Source: Vibrio hangzhouensis (lineage in GTDB: Bacteria; Pseudomonadota; Gammaproteobacteria; Enterobacterales; Vibrionaceae). Taken from it: a stretch of DNA of 64,000 bases. The translations under genes were made by a program, and so were the position numbers. Within the stretch, counting starts at the first letter, position 1, and every line of letters starts with the position of its first letter. The stretch is taken from assembly GCF_900107935.1 (NCBI RefSeq), contig NZ_FNVG01000008.1:62001-126000 (forward strand), given 5' to 3'. The notes below the pieces were generated by a model, which was given only the letters and a program-made list of their open reading frames with translations, ran no database searches and was not told the DNA's origin. Of this stretch, positions 1 through 8,352 are shown in pieces.

Positions 1-1462
1 TTAATTCTGCAATTTCTTCTAGAAGTGCTTTGTACTCTTCTAGGATCTTCTCATGCTCTAGACCAGTTAGACGGTGTAGGCGAAGTTCTAGAATCGCTTG
101 AGCTTGTTGCTCAGTCAGGTAGTACAGACCGTCACGGATACCGTATTGGTCTTCCAGCCAATCCGGACGAGCTGCATCGGTACCAGCACGCTCTAGCATA
201 GATGCAACGCTACCTAGTTCCCAGCCGCGAGAAACCAGACCCACTTTCGCTTCGGCTGGTGTTGGCGCGTTCTTGATAAGTTCTATAACTTCATCGATAT
301 TCGCTAGGGCCAATGACAATGCTTCGAGGATGTGAGCACGGTCTCTTGCTTTACGAAGTTCGAAGATAGTACGACGAGTCACAACCTCACGGCGGTGATC
401 AACGAAGCACTTCAGCATGTCCTTAAGGTTGAACAGCTGTGGCTGACCATTATTCAGGGCAACCATGTTGATGCCGAATGTCGTTTGCAGCTGAGTTTGT
501 GAGTACAGGTTGTTTAGAACCACTTCACCTACCGCATCACGCTTACATTCGATAACGATACGCATACCGTCTTTATCAGACTCATCACGTAATGCGCTAA
601 TACCTTCTACTTTCTTATCTTTAACTAGCTCAGCAATCTTTTCGATCAGGCGAGCTTTGTTCACCTGATAAGGGATCTCAGTGACAATAATGGTTTCTCT
701 ACCATTCTTGTCTTCTTCGATCTCTGCTTTAGAACGCATGTAGACCTTACCACGACCCGTCTTGTAAGCATCGATGATGCCTTTACGGCCACTGATCAGT
801 GCCGCTGTCGGGAAGTCTGGGCCCGGGATATAATCCATGAGCTCATCAATGGTGATGTCTTCATTCTTGATGTACGCCAAACAGCCATCGATAACCTCAT
901 TCAGGTTATGCGGTGGAATGTTGGTTGCCATACCTACTGCGATACCGGACGCACCGTTAACAAGCAGGTTTGGAATCTTAGTCGGCAGAACCGCTGGAAT
1001 TTGCTCTGTTCCGTCATAGTTAGGAACATAGTCAACGGTTTCTTTGTCTAGGTCTGCCAACAGCTCATGAGCGATTTTAGCCATGCGCACTTCGGTATAA
1101 CGCATTGCCGCCGCTGAATCGCCGTCAATGGAACCGAAGTTGCCTTGACCGTCGACCAACATGTAGCGAAGTGAGAACGGCTGAGCCATACGAACAATAG
1201 TGTCGTACACAGCACTATCACCGTGAGGGTGATATTTACCGATTACGTCGCCAACCACACGGGCAGACTTTTTATATGGTTTATTCCAATCATTTCCCAG
1301 TACATTCATCGCGAACAAAACGCGGCGGTGAACTGGTTTTAGGCCATCACGCACATCTGGAAGAGCACGACCCACGATAACTGACATCGCGTAGTCGAGG
1401 TACGAGCCTCTCAGCTCATCTTCAATGTTTACGGGCGTGATCTCTTTAGCTAGATCGCTCAT
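1..1462 (-). CDS. gyrA: DNA gyrase subunit A, N-terminal part (runs off left edge)
   Basis: Catalytic subunit of DNA gyrase, which introduces negative supercoils as an A2B2 complex. The minus-strand reading from ATG at 1462 begins [19 protein letters not shown] and stays open to base 1, giving 487 codons; the C-terminal beta-pinwheel lies outside the window. The breakage-reunion winged helix and the catalytic tyrosine in MRYTEVR (about residue 122) are present. The quinolone-resistance region reads [10 protein letters not shown] with Ser83 and Asp87, the susceptible residues in E. coli numbering. The gene is divergent from ubiG, as in enteric bacteria. A purine-rich GAGGG lies about 12 bases before the ATG, a long spacing. 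Identification is certain; only the 3' end is missing because of the window boundary. Confidence 0.98.
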   Translation of the reverse strand, partial: MSDLAKEITPVNIEDELRGSYLDYAMSVIVGRALPDVRDGLKPVHRRVLFAMNVLGNDWNKPYKKSARVVGDVIGKYHPHGDSAVYDTIVRMAQPFSLRYMLVDGQGNFGSIDGDSAAAMRYTEVRMAKIAHELLADLDKETVDYVPNYDGTEQIPAVLPTKIPNLLVNGASGIAVGMATNIPPHNLNEVIDGCLAYIKNEDITIDELMDYIPGPDFPTAALISGRKGIIDAYKTGRGKVYMRSKAEIEEDKNGRETIIVTEIPYQVNKARLIEKIAELVKDKKVEGISALRDESDKDGMRIVIECKRDAVGEVVLNNLYSQTQLQTTFGINMVALNNGQPQLFNLKDMLKCFVDHRREVVTRRTIFELRKARDRAHILEALSLALANIDEVIELIKNAPTPAEAKVGLVSRGWELGSVASMLERAGTDAARPDWLEDQYGIRDGLYYLTEQQAQAILELRLHRLTGLEHEKILEEYKALLEEIAEL

Positions 1463-1774
1463 AGAGCCAATATCCCTCTATAGTTTGATCGTATACTCGA
1501 TACGTATAAGGTGACAAAATATAACACAATAATACTGCGTTCGGCATCACTTTCCCTTCGCTTTTATCATGTTGTGACCTTGGTTGGGAATCAAATGTCC
1601 AGAATTTGCACATTTCTAATCTATGACTCTGAAAAGCGGCGAAAAAACGGCCAATCAATCGACGAAATTGTGGCGTTAATATAGAAATGGAATGTTTCTA
1701 CCCGCTCTTGGATATCCCAAATAGCAATTTGCGGTATACTGCTTGCCAATCTCGGAACACAGAACTTGGCACAT
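1463..1774. promoter_or_regulatory. gyrA-ubiG divergent intergenic region
   Basis: This 312-base gap must carry the promoters of gyrA (leftward) and ubiG (rightward). A TATACT at 1735-1740 is a plausible -10 for ubiG, with no convincing -35 at 17 bases. The stretch near 1490-1530 is AT-rich and fits the gyrA promoter side. I see no further gene here; short antisense reading frames do not look coding. Confidence 0.4.
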
Positions 1775-2485
1775 ATGGATAAGCAACAAAACGTCGACTT
1801 AAACGAAATTAAAAAATTTGAAGAGATGGCCAGTCGTTGGTGGGATCTTGAAGGTGAGTTCAAACCACTGCATCAAATCAACCCACTCAGGCTCAACTAC
1901 GTACTGGAAAAAGCCAATGGCCTGTTTGGGAAAACGGTTCTGGACGTTGGCTGTGGTGGTGGCATTCTTGCTGAGAGCATGGCCAAACAAGGCGCTGATG
2001 TTACCGGATTAGATATGGGTAAAGAGCCCCTTGAAGTGGCTAGACTTCATGCGTTAGAGACTGGCACTAAACTCACCTACGTGCAGAGCACTGTAGAACA
2101 GCATGCTGCTGACAATGCCGGAAAATATGACGTCGTTACTTGTATGGAGATGCTTGAACACGTCCCAGACCCTGCCTCGGTCATTGACTCATGCGCTAAA
2201 TTGGTCAAACCTGGCGGGCACGTTTTCTTCTCGACACTCAATCGTAATATCCAGTCTTACATGTTTGCGATCGTCGGCGCAGAAAAACTGCTCAAGATAG
2301 TTCCGGATGGCACACACAGCCACGACAAATTTATCAAACCCTCTGAGCTTATTAAAATGGTCGACCCAACAGACCTAATCGAGAAAGGCATCACGGGCTT
2401 ACTTTATAACCCACTGACCGACACTTACAAGTTAGGCAACCGGGTCGATGTCAATTACATCGTCCACACCGAAAAGTCACTCTAA
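1775..2485 (+). CDS. ubiG: Ubiquinone biosynthesis O-methyltransferase UbiG
   Basis: S-adenosylmethionine-dependent methyltransferase performing both O-methylations of ubiquinone synthesis (2-polyprenyl-6-hydroxyphenol and 3-demethylubiquinol). The class I SAM-binding motif VLDVGCGGG is near residue 56, followed by the acidic loop GLDMG and the conserved [11 protein letters not shown] segment. I use ATG 1775 ([16 protein letters not shown], 236 aa) because UbiG homologues begin with such a short leader; an in-frame TTG at 1766 is the alternative. Neither start has a good Shine-Dalgarno. It is divergent from gyrA and followed by a strong hairpin, so it is probably monocistronic. Confidence 0.96.
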   Translation: MDKQQNVDLNEIKKFEEMASRWWDLEGEFKPLHQINPLRLNYVLEKANGLFGKTVLDVGCGGGILAESMAKQGADVTGLDMGKEPLEVARLHALETGTKLTYVQSTVEQHAADNAGKYDVVTCMEMLEHVPDPASVIDSCAKLVKPGGHVFFSTLNRNIQSYMFAIVGAEKLLKIVPDGTHSHDKFIKPSELIKMVDPTDLIEKGITGLLYNPLTDTYKLGNRVDVNYIVHTEKSL

Positions 2486-2498
2486 GTAACTCTGTAAA

Positions 2499-2541
2499 GG
2501 GGGCGAGCCATTCACCATTTTTATCAGTGAACGTAGCCCCC
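2499..2541 (+). terminator. Hairpin downstream of ubiG
   Basis: GGGGGC at 2499-2504 pairs with GCCCCC at 2536-2541, and inner TTCAC/GTGAA arms extend the stem. There is no T-tract after it, so it may terminate weakly or protect the 3' end. Confidence 0.55.
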
Positions 2542-2983
2542 GAATACGTTAATTCTGAGACACAATTTGTTTACAAAAACAAGACACTTTCGCTGTTTTT
2601 GTATACTGAACTCGCAGATTTAATCACCTCGTCAATAGCAACCAAAATTTGCGAAAGATCAAGGAATTTTTTTTTGCTTTGATTAAAAGAAAACCAATCT
2701 ACAAGCACGTAATTTTCACTACTAAGTCAGCTCTATCTTCAATGGTAAGTGTTCACTAACTGATTTTTTTCTTTCCCCTAGTTATCCACAAGACATTCAA
2801 TTTCCCAAACTTGAAAATTTACCCCTATAGCACTATCTTGTAATTCGTAGTTTGAATGACCCCTATATATTGTGTTGGAAGCCAAAACTTGTAGGGTGAC
2901 ATTGATCACGAAGCCATCGCTAAGACTCAACAAAATTTCATAAAAGCGAGACTTCATCTTGTTTTGTTAGGGAACACCTCAGA
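2542..2983 (+). promoter_or_regulatory. nrdA upstream regulatory region: DnaA box and paired NrdR-like boxes
   Basis: A perfect DnaA box TTATCCACA lies at 2782-2790. A good NrdR-box match, CCCCTATATATTGTGT, is at 2860-2875, and a weaker one, TAGCACTATCTTGTAA, at 2828-2843. Their starts are 32 bases apart, about three helical turns, the usual arrangement of paired boxes for the ribonucleotide reductase repressor NrdR. DnaA control of nrdAB is known in E. coli. The rest of the stretch is AT-rich with no gene seen. Confidence 0.7.
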
Positions 2984-5272
2984 ATGAACCAGCAACTTAC
3001 CGTTACCAAGCGTAATGGCCGCAAAGAAAGTATTGATCTTGAAAAAATCCATCGCGTGATCGCATGGGCAGCCGAAGGGCTTAATAACGTTTCCGTGTCT
3101 CAGGTTGAGCTGAAGGCTCACATCCAGTTTTACGATGGCATCACAACATCAGACATTCACGAAACCATCATTAAATCAGCGGCGGATCTAATCTCTGAAG
3201 AAGCACCAGATTATCAATATCTGGCTGCACGTCTGGCAATCTTCCACCTACGCAAAAAAGCGTATGGTCAGTACGAGCCACCTGCACTGTTCGACCACGT
3301 CAGTAAAATGGTTGAAATGGGCAAATACGATGCGCACTTACTTGAAGATTACACAAAAGCAGAGCTTGATGAGCTGGATAGCTACATTGACCACACTCGT
3401 GATCATAACTTCTCTTACGCGGCAGTTAAGCAGCTGGAAGGTAAGTACTTCGTTCAAAACCGTGTATCGGGTCAAATTTACGAGAGTGCACAGTTCCTTT
3501 ACATTCTGGTAGCAGCGTGCCTGTTCGCTAAGTATCCAAAAGCGACTCGCCTTGACTACATCAAGCGTTTTTACGATGCGACCTCTACATTTAAGATTTC
3601 TCTACCTACACCAATTATGTCTGGTGTACGTACCCCTACTCGTCAGTTCAGCTCTTGCGTATTGATCGAGTGTGGTGACAGCCTCGATTCTATCAACGCA
3701 ACAGCAAGCTCTATCGTTCGCTACGTGTCACAACGTGCGGGTATCGGTATCAATGCTGGTCGTATCCGTGCCTTGGGTTCTGAAATCCGTGGCGGCGAAG
3801 CGTTCCACACTGGTTGTATCCCATTCTACAAATATTTCCAGACAGCAGTTAAGTGCTGCTCTCAGGGCGGTGTTCGTGGCGGTGCAGCGACTGTGTTCTA
3901 CCCAATGTGGCACGGCGAAGTACAATCACTGATGGTACTTAAGAACAACCGTGGTGTTGAAGAGAACCGCGTACGTCACATGGACTACGGTGTTCAGCTC
4001 AACAAACTAATGTACGCTCGTCTTGTTCAGGGCGGCAACATTACCCTGTTCTCACCATCCGACGTACCAGGTCTATACGATGCATTCTTCGAAGACCAGG
4101 AAGAATTCGAGCGTCTATATGTGAAGTACGAGAACGATCCGTCAATCAAGAAAGAGACGGTAAAAGCGGTTGAGCTGTTCTCACTGCTAATGCAAGAACG
4201 TGCGTCTACAGGTCGTATCTACATCCAGAACGTAGACCACTGTAACACTCACAGCCCATTTGACTCGACAGTTGCACCGGTTCGTCAATCTAACCTGTGT
4301 CTAGAAATCGCGCTACCAACAAAGCCACTGAAAAACGTGGAAGACGAATCTGGTGAGATTGCACTATGTACACTGTCTGCATTCAACCTGGGGGCTATTA
4401 ACGAACTGGACGACCTGAAAGATCTGTCTGACCTGGTGGTTCGTGCTCTTGATGCACTGCTTGACTATCAAGACTACCCACTGCCTGCGGCTTACCGTTC
4501 TACTATGAACCGTCGTACTCTGGGTGTGGGTGTGATCAACTACGCTTACTACCTAGCGAAGAATGGCGTTAAGTACTCGGACGGTTCTGCAAACAACCTG
4601 ACTCACCGCACATTTGAAGCGATTCAGTACTACCTACTGAAAGCGTCTGTTGAGCTAGCAAAAGAGCAAGGTCGCTGCCCATCATTCCATGAGACGAACT
4701 ATGCCAAAGGCTTAATGCCAATCGACACGTACAAGAAAGACATCGATCTCGTCTGTGACGAACCGCTCCACTACGACTGGGATGAACTACGTGCAGAAAT
4801 CATGGAGTTTGGTCTACGTAACTCAACGCTGACCGCATTGATGCCTTCAGAGACATCATCGCAGATCTCTAACGCAACCAACGGCATTGAGCCACCACGT
4901 GGCTACGTTTCAGTGAAAGCGTCTAAAGACGGTATCCTGAAGCAGGTTGTGCCAGATTTCATCAACCTGAAAGAGAACTACGAGCTTCTTTGGAACATTG
5001 GCGGTAACGATGGTTACCTGCACCTTGTTGGTATCATGCAGAAGTTTGTTGACCAGGCGATTTCGGCCAACACTAACTATGACCCTAGCGTCTACGATAG
5101 TGGCAAAGTACCGATGAAGAAACTACTTCAAGACCTGCTTACTGCGTACAAATTTGGTGTGAAGACTCTTTACTACCATAATACCCGTGACGGCGCGAAA
5201 GACGACCAGGGCGATAAAGCACCTGTTGTCGAGCAAGAAGACGATTGCGCAGGCGGCGGCTGTAAAATCTAA
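2984..5272 (+). CDS. nrdA: Class Ia ribonucleoside-diphosphate reductase alpha subunit (R1)
   Basis: Large subunit of aerobic ribonucleotide reductase; reduces NDPs to dNDPs using a radical delivered from NrdB. At 762 aa it matches the E. coli subunit closely in length. An ATP-cone domain occupies about residues 1-95 (allosteric activity site). Active-site residues are visible: Cys225 in FSSCVLIECG, the Asn/Cys/Glu triad in NLCLEIALP, and the partner Cys in ALCTLSAFN. The C-terminal tail DDCAGGGCKI carries the shuttle cysteines reduced by thioredoxin or glutaredoxin. It begins an operon with nrdB (92 bases to its start) and yfaE. Upstream NrdR-like and DnaA boxes suggest repression by NrdR and replication-linked control. 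Confidence 0.99.
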   Translation: MNQQLTVTKRNGRKESIDLEKIHRVIAWAAEGLNNVSVSQVELKAHIQFYDGITTSDIHETIIKSAADLISEEAPDYQYLAARLAIFHLRKKAYGQYEPPALFDHVSKMVEMGKYDAHLLEDYTKAELDELDSYIDHTRDHNFSYAAVKQLEGKYFVQNRVSGQIYESAQFLYILVAACLFAKYPKATRLDYIKRFYDATSTFKISLPTPIMSGVRTPTRQFSSCVLIECGDSLDSINATASSIVRYVSQRAGIGINAGRIRALGSEIRGGEAFHTGCIPFYKYFQTAVKCCSQGGVRGGAATVFYPMWHGEVQSLMVLKNNRGVEENRVRHMDYGVQLNKLMYARLVQGGNITLFSPSDVPGLYDAFFEDQEEFERLYVKYENDPSIKKETVKAVELFSLLMQERASTGRIYIQNVDHCNTHSPFDSTVAPVRQSNLCLEIALPTKPLKNVEDESGEIALCTLSAFNLGAINELDDLKDLSDLVVRALDALLDYQDYPLPAAYRSTMNRRTLGVGVINYAYYLAKNGVKYSDGSANNLTHRTFEAIQYYLLKASVELAKEQGRCPSFHETNYAKGLMPIDTYKKDIDLVCDEPLHYDWDELRAEIMEFGLRNSTLTALMPSETSSQISNATNGIEPPRGYVSVKASKDGILKQVVPDFINLKENYELLWNIGGNDGYLHLVGIMQKFVDQAISANTNYDPSVYDSGKVPMKKLLQDLLTAYKFGVKTLYYHNTRDGAKDDQGDKAPVVEQEDDCAGGGCKI

Positions 5273-5364
5273 CGAACCTAACCGTTCTTTTATTTCACAG
5301 CATTTAAGTTTAGATTTCTCTGCCCTTCCTAATGAAGGAGGGGCTTAAAAAGGATTGCAGCATC

Positions 5365-6498
5365 ATGGCTTACAGTACTTTTACCCAAACAAAAAATAAC
5401 GCGCTTAAAGAACCTATGTTTCTGGGTCAACCAGTAAACGTTGCGCGTTACGACCAACAAAAATTTGAGATTTTTGAAAAGCTGATCGAAAAGCAGCTTT
5501 CCTTCTTCTGGCGTCCGGAAGAAGTGGACGTTTCAAGCGACCGCATCGATTACAACAAACTTCCAGAGCATGAAAAACACATTTTCATCAGCAATTTGAA
5601 ATACCAAACGCTTCTCGACTCTATTCAGGGCCGTAGCCCGAACGTAGCGTTACTGCCACTAGTATCTCTGCCTGAATTAGAAACCTGGATCGAAACATGG
5701 TCGTTCTCTGAAACTATCCACTCTCGCTCATACACGCACATCATTCGCAACATTGTGAATGACCCAGGCGTGGTATTTGACGATATCGTTGAAAACGAGC
5801 ACATCCTGAAGCGTGCCAAAGACATTGCACACTACTATGATGACCTGATTCAAGCGACTAACGACTACCACCGCTTTGGTGAAGGTACGCACAACATCAA
5901 CGGCGAAGAAGTTAAAGTTAACTTGTATGAGCTGAAGAAGAAACTGTACCTATGTCTGATGTCAGTAAACGCACTGGAAGCAATTCGTTTCTACGTAAGT
6001 TTCGCTTGCTCGTTCGCATTTGCAGAGCGTGAACTGATGGAAGGTAACGCGAAGATCATCAAGCTAATCGCTCGTGATGAAGCGCTGCACCTTACCGGTA
6101 CTCAGCACATGATCAACCTGCTTCGTAACGGTCAGGACGACTTCTCATTCATGCAGGTGGCCGAAGAGTGCAAGCAAGAATGTTTCGACCTGTTTAAAGA
6201 AGCGGCGGAGCAAGAGAAAGAGTGGGCTGAATACCTGTTCAAAGATGGCTCCATGATCGGCCTGAACAAAGACATCCTGTGCCAATACGTTGAATACATC
6301 ACTAACGTACGTATGCAGGCTGTTGGTCTTGACGCAGCGTACCCTGAAGCAACATCTAACCCGATTCCATGGATTAACGCATGGCTATCGTCTGATAACG
6401 TTCAGGTGGCACCTCAAGAGGCGGAAATCAGCTCATACCTTGTTGGTCAAATTGACAACGAAGTAAGCGCAGACGATTTCGAGGGCTTCGAACTTTAA
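5365..6498 (+). CDS. nrdB: Class Ia ribonucleotide reductase beta subunit (R2)
   Basis: Small subunit holding the diferric-tyrosyl radical cofactor. ATG 5365 ([11 protein letters not shown], 377 aa) is chosen because it aligns with the E. coli N-terminus and follows an AAAAAGGA at 5347-5354; an in-frame ATG at 5332 would add 11 residues. Iron-ligand regions are visible: EKHIFISN and the helix around [19 protein letters not shown], and later [13 protein letters not shown]. The C-terminus DDFEGFEL is the acidic tail that docks on NrdA. Its TAA overlaps the yfaE ATG by one base, implying translational coupling to the ferredoxin that maintains its iron cofactor. Confidence 0.98.
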   Translation: MAYSTFTQTKNNALKEPMFLGQPVNVARYDQQKFEIFEKLIEKQLSFFWRPEEVDVSSDRIDYNKLPEHEKHIFISNLKYQTLLDSIQGRSPNVALLPLVSLPELETWIETWSFSETIHSRSYTHIIRNIVNDPGVVFDDIVENEHILKRAKDIAHYYDDLIQATNDYHRFGEGTHNINGEEVKVNLYELKKKLYLCLMSVNALEAIRFYVSFACSFAFAERELMEGNAKIIKLIARDEALHLTGTQHMINLLRNGQDDFSFMQVAEECKQECFDLFKEAAEQEKEWAEYLFKDGSMIGLNKDILCQYVEYITNVRMQAVGLDAAYPEATSNPIPWINAWLSSDNVQVAPQEAEISSYLVGQIDNEVSADDFEGFEL

Positions 6499-6773
6499 TG
6501 CCGACCATTAAGATAAACTCTATCACCTCGATCGAGTCTAACCCTTCAAATACAGTGCTTGAAACGATGGAACAAGCCGGGTTAGAACCAGAATATAACT
6601 GCCGGGACGGTCACTGTGGCGCATGTCGTTGCACACTCGTTTCAGGAGAGGTGGAATACGTAGGGTTTGCAATGGCTTATACAAAGGAAAATGAGATTTT
6701 GCCTTGTATTTGTCGGGCAAAAACCGACATTGAGCTCGACAATATCGCGCACCAAATTAAAAAGCGCGCATAA
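6498..6773 (+). CDS. yfaE: 2Fe-2S ferredoxin YfaE, NrdB cofactor maintenance
   Basis: Small plant-type ferredoxin (91 aa). Cluster ligands are CRDGHCGAC (C-x4-C-x2-C) near residues 35-43 and the fourth cysteine in LPCICRA. In E. coli YfaE supplies electrons for regenerating the diferric-tyrosyl cofactor of NrdB. The one-base overlap with nrdB and the terminator directly after it mark the end of the nrdAB-yfaE operon. Confidence 0.95.
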   Translation: MPTIKINSITSIESNPSNTVLETMEQAGLEPEYNCRDGHCGACRCTLVSGEVEYVGFAMAYTKENEILPCICRAKTDIELDNIAHQIKKRA

Positions 6774-6796
6774 ACAGACAACCTCTCAGGCATACT

Positions 6797-6826
6797 AAAA
6801 CGGCTCTTAAGGAGCCGTTTTTTTTG
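6797..6826 (+). terminator. Rho-independent terminator of nrdAB-yfaE
   Basis: CGGCTC at 6801-6806 pairs with GAGCCG at 6812-6817 around a five-base loop, followed by a long T-run; A-residues before the stem could extend it. Confidence 0.9.
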
Positions 6827-6863
6827 TCTAAAGTTCACATCCTGTGATTAAAGCAATGCTTAC

Positions 6864-6894
6864 AAAAACAGGATCGACTATCAATCCTGTTTTT
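6864..6894 (-). terminator. Terminator of the SHOCT / Met-rich protein pair
   Basis: AAAAACAGGAT at 6864-6874 pairs perfectly with ATCCTGTTTTT at 6884-6894. On the minus strand it starts just past the stop codon at 6897, and the arm ends in a T-run. Confidence 0.8.
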
Positions 6895-6896
6895 AA

Positions 6897-7109
6897 TTAA
6901 AGGTTTCGCTTGATCTCGTCCAACTCGGTACGGCTAATTTCCCCTGCAGCGTATCGCTTTTGGGCTATCTCCAGTGGCGTCTCACCCGGTTTCTCTGCCC
7001 GGTCACGGTAGGCAAACACTAACCATACCAGCACAACCGCGAATAAAATCCAGAATAAGAACATAGTGTGACCTCCTGTAATCATCCACGAGTGATAGAA
7101 GTCATGCAT
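6897..7109 (-). CDS. Small membrane protein with C-terminal SHOCT domain
   Basis: A 70-residue protein: His-rich N-terminus (MHDFYHSW, then GGHT), one transmembrane segment about residues 18-34 (FLFWILFAVVLVWLVFA), then the short SHOCT helix pair (PLEIAQKRYAAGEISRTELDEIKRNL region, residues about 47-70). SHOCT domains are thought to mediate oligomerisation; no enzymatic role is implied. ATG 7109 is preferred because AGGAGG at 7115-7120 is five bases upstream; a GTG at 7115 would overlap that ribosome-binding site. It follows the Met/His-rich gene by nine bases, so the two are co-transcribed, and the pair is divergent from a two-component system. Confidence 0.85.
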   Translation of the reverse strand: MHDFYHSWMITGGHTMFLFWILFAVVLVWLVFAYRDRAEKPGETPLEIAQKRYAAGEISRTELDEIKRNL

Positions 7110-7118
7110 AGTCACCTC

Positions 7119-7445
7119 CTATTCACTTTGTTCTGGTTTATCTAACGGTTGCCAACGTCCATGACAACCAAAACGTGCAACAGACTCATCACCCTCATAA
7201 TTTGCATGCATTTGATCCATCCATGCCTGCATTGCTTCAGGGTTGTTATGCATACTTTGCATCCAGGCCTGCATTGCTTCTGGGTTTCCCCGAAGTTCAA
7301 GCATGGCTTGATACTGCGGATTATCTTCATTCATCATTGGATGCTGAAAACCCATTTGCGCGTAGCCGCCGCCCATATGAGCTAATACACCTACTGAAAG
7401 GAGTAATGCAGCGACAATGGTTAAAGTTCTGGTTAAAGTTCTCAT
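7119..7445 (-). CDS. Exported Met/His-rich small protein with tandem repeat
   Basis: I do not recognise the family. The 108-residue product has a signal peptide (MRTLTRTLTIVAALLLSVG, cleavage near residue 24-28) followed by a Met/His/Gln-rich mature region. A nine-residue unit NPEAMQAWM occurs twice, near residues 53 and 68, each followed by Gln/Asp, Ser/Gln, Met, His. Mature Met and His are far above normal, and a single Cys lies in FGCHGRW. This resembles periplasmic copper or silver binding proteins in composition only. ATG 7445 is chosen over an upstream in-frame GTG because GGAGGG lies before it. It is first in a two-gene unit with the SHOCT protein, divergent from a response regulator and sensor that also has a Met/His-rich periplasmic stretch. 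Confidence 0.75.
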   Translation of the reverse strand: MRTLTRTLTIVAALLLSVGVLAHMGGGYAQMGFQHPMMNEDNPQYQAMLELRGNPEAMQAWMQSMHNNPEAMQAWMDQMHANYEGDESVARFGCHGRWQPLDKPEQSE

Positions 7446-7629
7446 AATACATCCCTCCACCTTTCTGTTTTCTTCAATTCAATTACAGCAGATTCGGCAA
7501 ATCGAAGTGTGTCACAAATGCCATTAATTCTTTCATTTGATGACAGACGTCAGGTTTGACAAACTTTGCCACACTTTTCCTAACAATCTGGTTATATTGA
7601 ATAATAAGACACCGTAAAGAGGCATCAGG
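7446..7629. promoter_or_regulatory. Divergent intergenic region with candidate response-regulator site
   Basis: The 184-base gap separates the Met-rich gene from the two-component operon. Two direct copies of TTTG(A/C)CA at 7555-7561 and 7565-7571 are ten bases apart, the geometry OmpR-family regulators favour. TTGACA at 7556-7561 could also be a -35 element. The regulatory reading is inferred. Confidence 0.35.
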
Positions 7630-8352
7630 ATGGAACGCACCTACCATATTCTTGTCGTTGACGACCACGCAGAAATCCGCGACCTGCTCAAGCGCTTCCT
7701 GAGCCAACACGGTTTTACGGTAAGCGTGGCCGTAGACGGAAATGAGATGGACAAGTTACTGGCCCATAGCCCCTTCGATCTCATCATTCTTGACTTGATG
7801 TTACCTGGTAGAGACGGGATCACGTTATGTAAAGAGCTTCGTGTAGGCTCAAACATCCCTATTATCATGTTAACGGCCTTGGGTGAAGATATTGACCGCA
7901 TTATAGGTTTAGAGGTTGGTGCCGATGACTACATCGCAAAACCCTTCAACCCAAGGGAACTGCTTGCACGAATTAAGTCTGTACTGAGACGACATTTCGC
8001 CATTCCAAATGTGACCGAGCAGATCTCAGCTGTCGAGCGCTACCATTTCGCAGGCTGGACACTCAATGCCATCACTCGTGACTTAGTCAATCCCGACGGT
8101 ATTCTAATCACACTTACGTCTACCGAATTTGAACTACTGTTGGCTTTTCTAACGCATCCAAACGTTGTACTCAAAAGAGAAGACCTGTTGAAGCTCGTTC
8201 AAGGTCGAGGGGCAGATGTCTATGACAGAGCCGTAGACACGCTCATTAGCAGGCTAAGAAAAAAAATCGAAGCTAACCCCAAGGCGCCCAAATTGATCAA
8301 AACTATTTGGGGCGGTGGTTACCAGTTCAGTTGTGAGGTGAGTCATGACTAG
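7630..8352 (+). CDS. OmpR-family response regulator
   Basis: DNA-binding response regulator, 240 aa. The receiver domain (about 1-120) has the acidic pair D11/D12, phospho-acceptor Asp55 in LIILDLMLPGRDG, the conserved Thr in MLTALGED and Lys104 in YIAKPF. The C-terminal winged helix (about 135-236) has LTSTEFELLLAF and the recognition-helix segment DRAVDTLISRLRKKIE. Its end overlaps the following histidine kinase by eight bases, so the two are coupled and almost certainly cognate. Divergent promoters suggest it controls the Met/His-rich protein and SHOCT protein on the other strand. The stimulus is not known from sequence; the partner kinase points toward metal or oxidative stress. Confidence 0.93.
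   Translation: MERTYHILVVDDHAEIRDLLKRFLSQHGFTVSVAVDGNEMDKLLAHSPFDLIILDLMLPGRDGITLCKELRVGSNIPIIMLTALGEDIDRIIGLEVGADDYIAKPFNPRELLARIKSVLRRHFAIPNVTEQISAVERYHFAGWTLNAITRDLVNPDGILITLTSTEFELLLAFLTHPNVVLKREDLLKLVQGRGADVYDRAVDTLISRLRKKIEANPKAPKLIKTIWGGGYQFSCEVSHD

Noticed and set aside
1..1462. Quinolone-resistant gyrA allele
   Set aside because: Ser83 and Asp87 are the wild-type residues.
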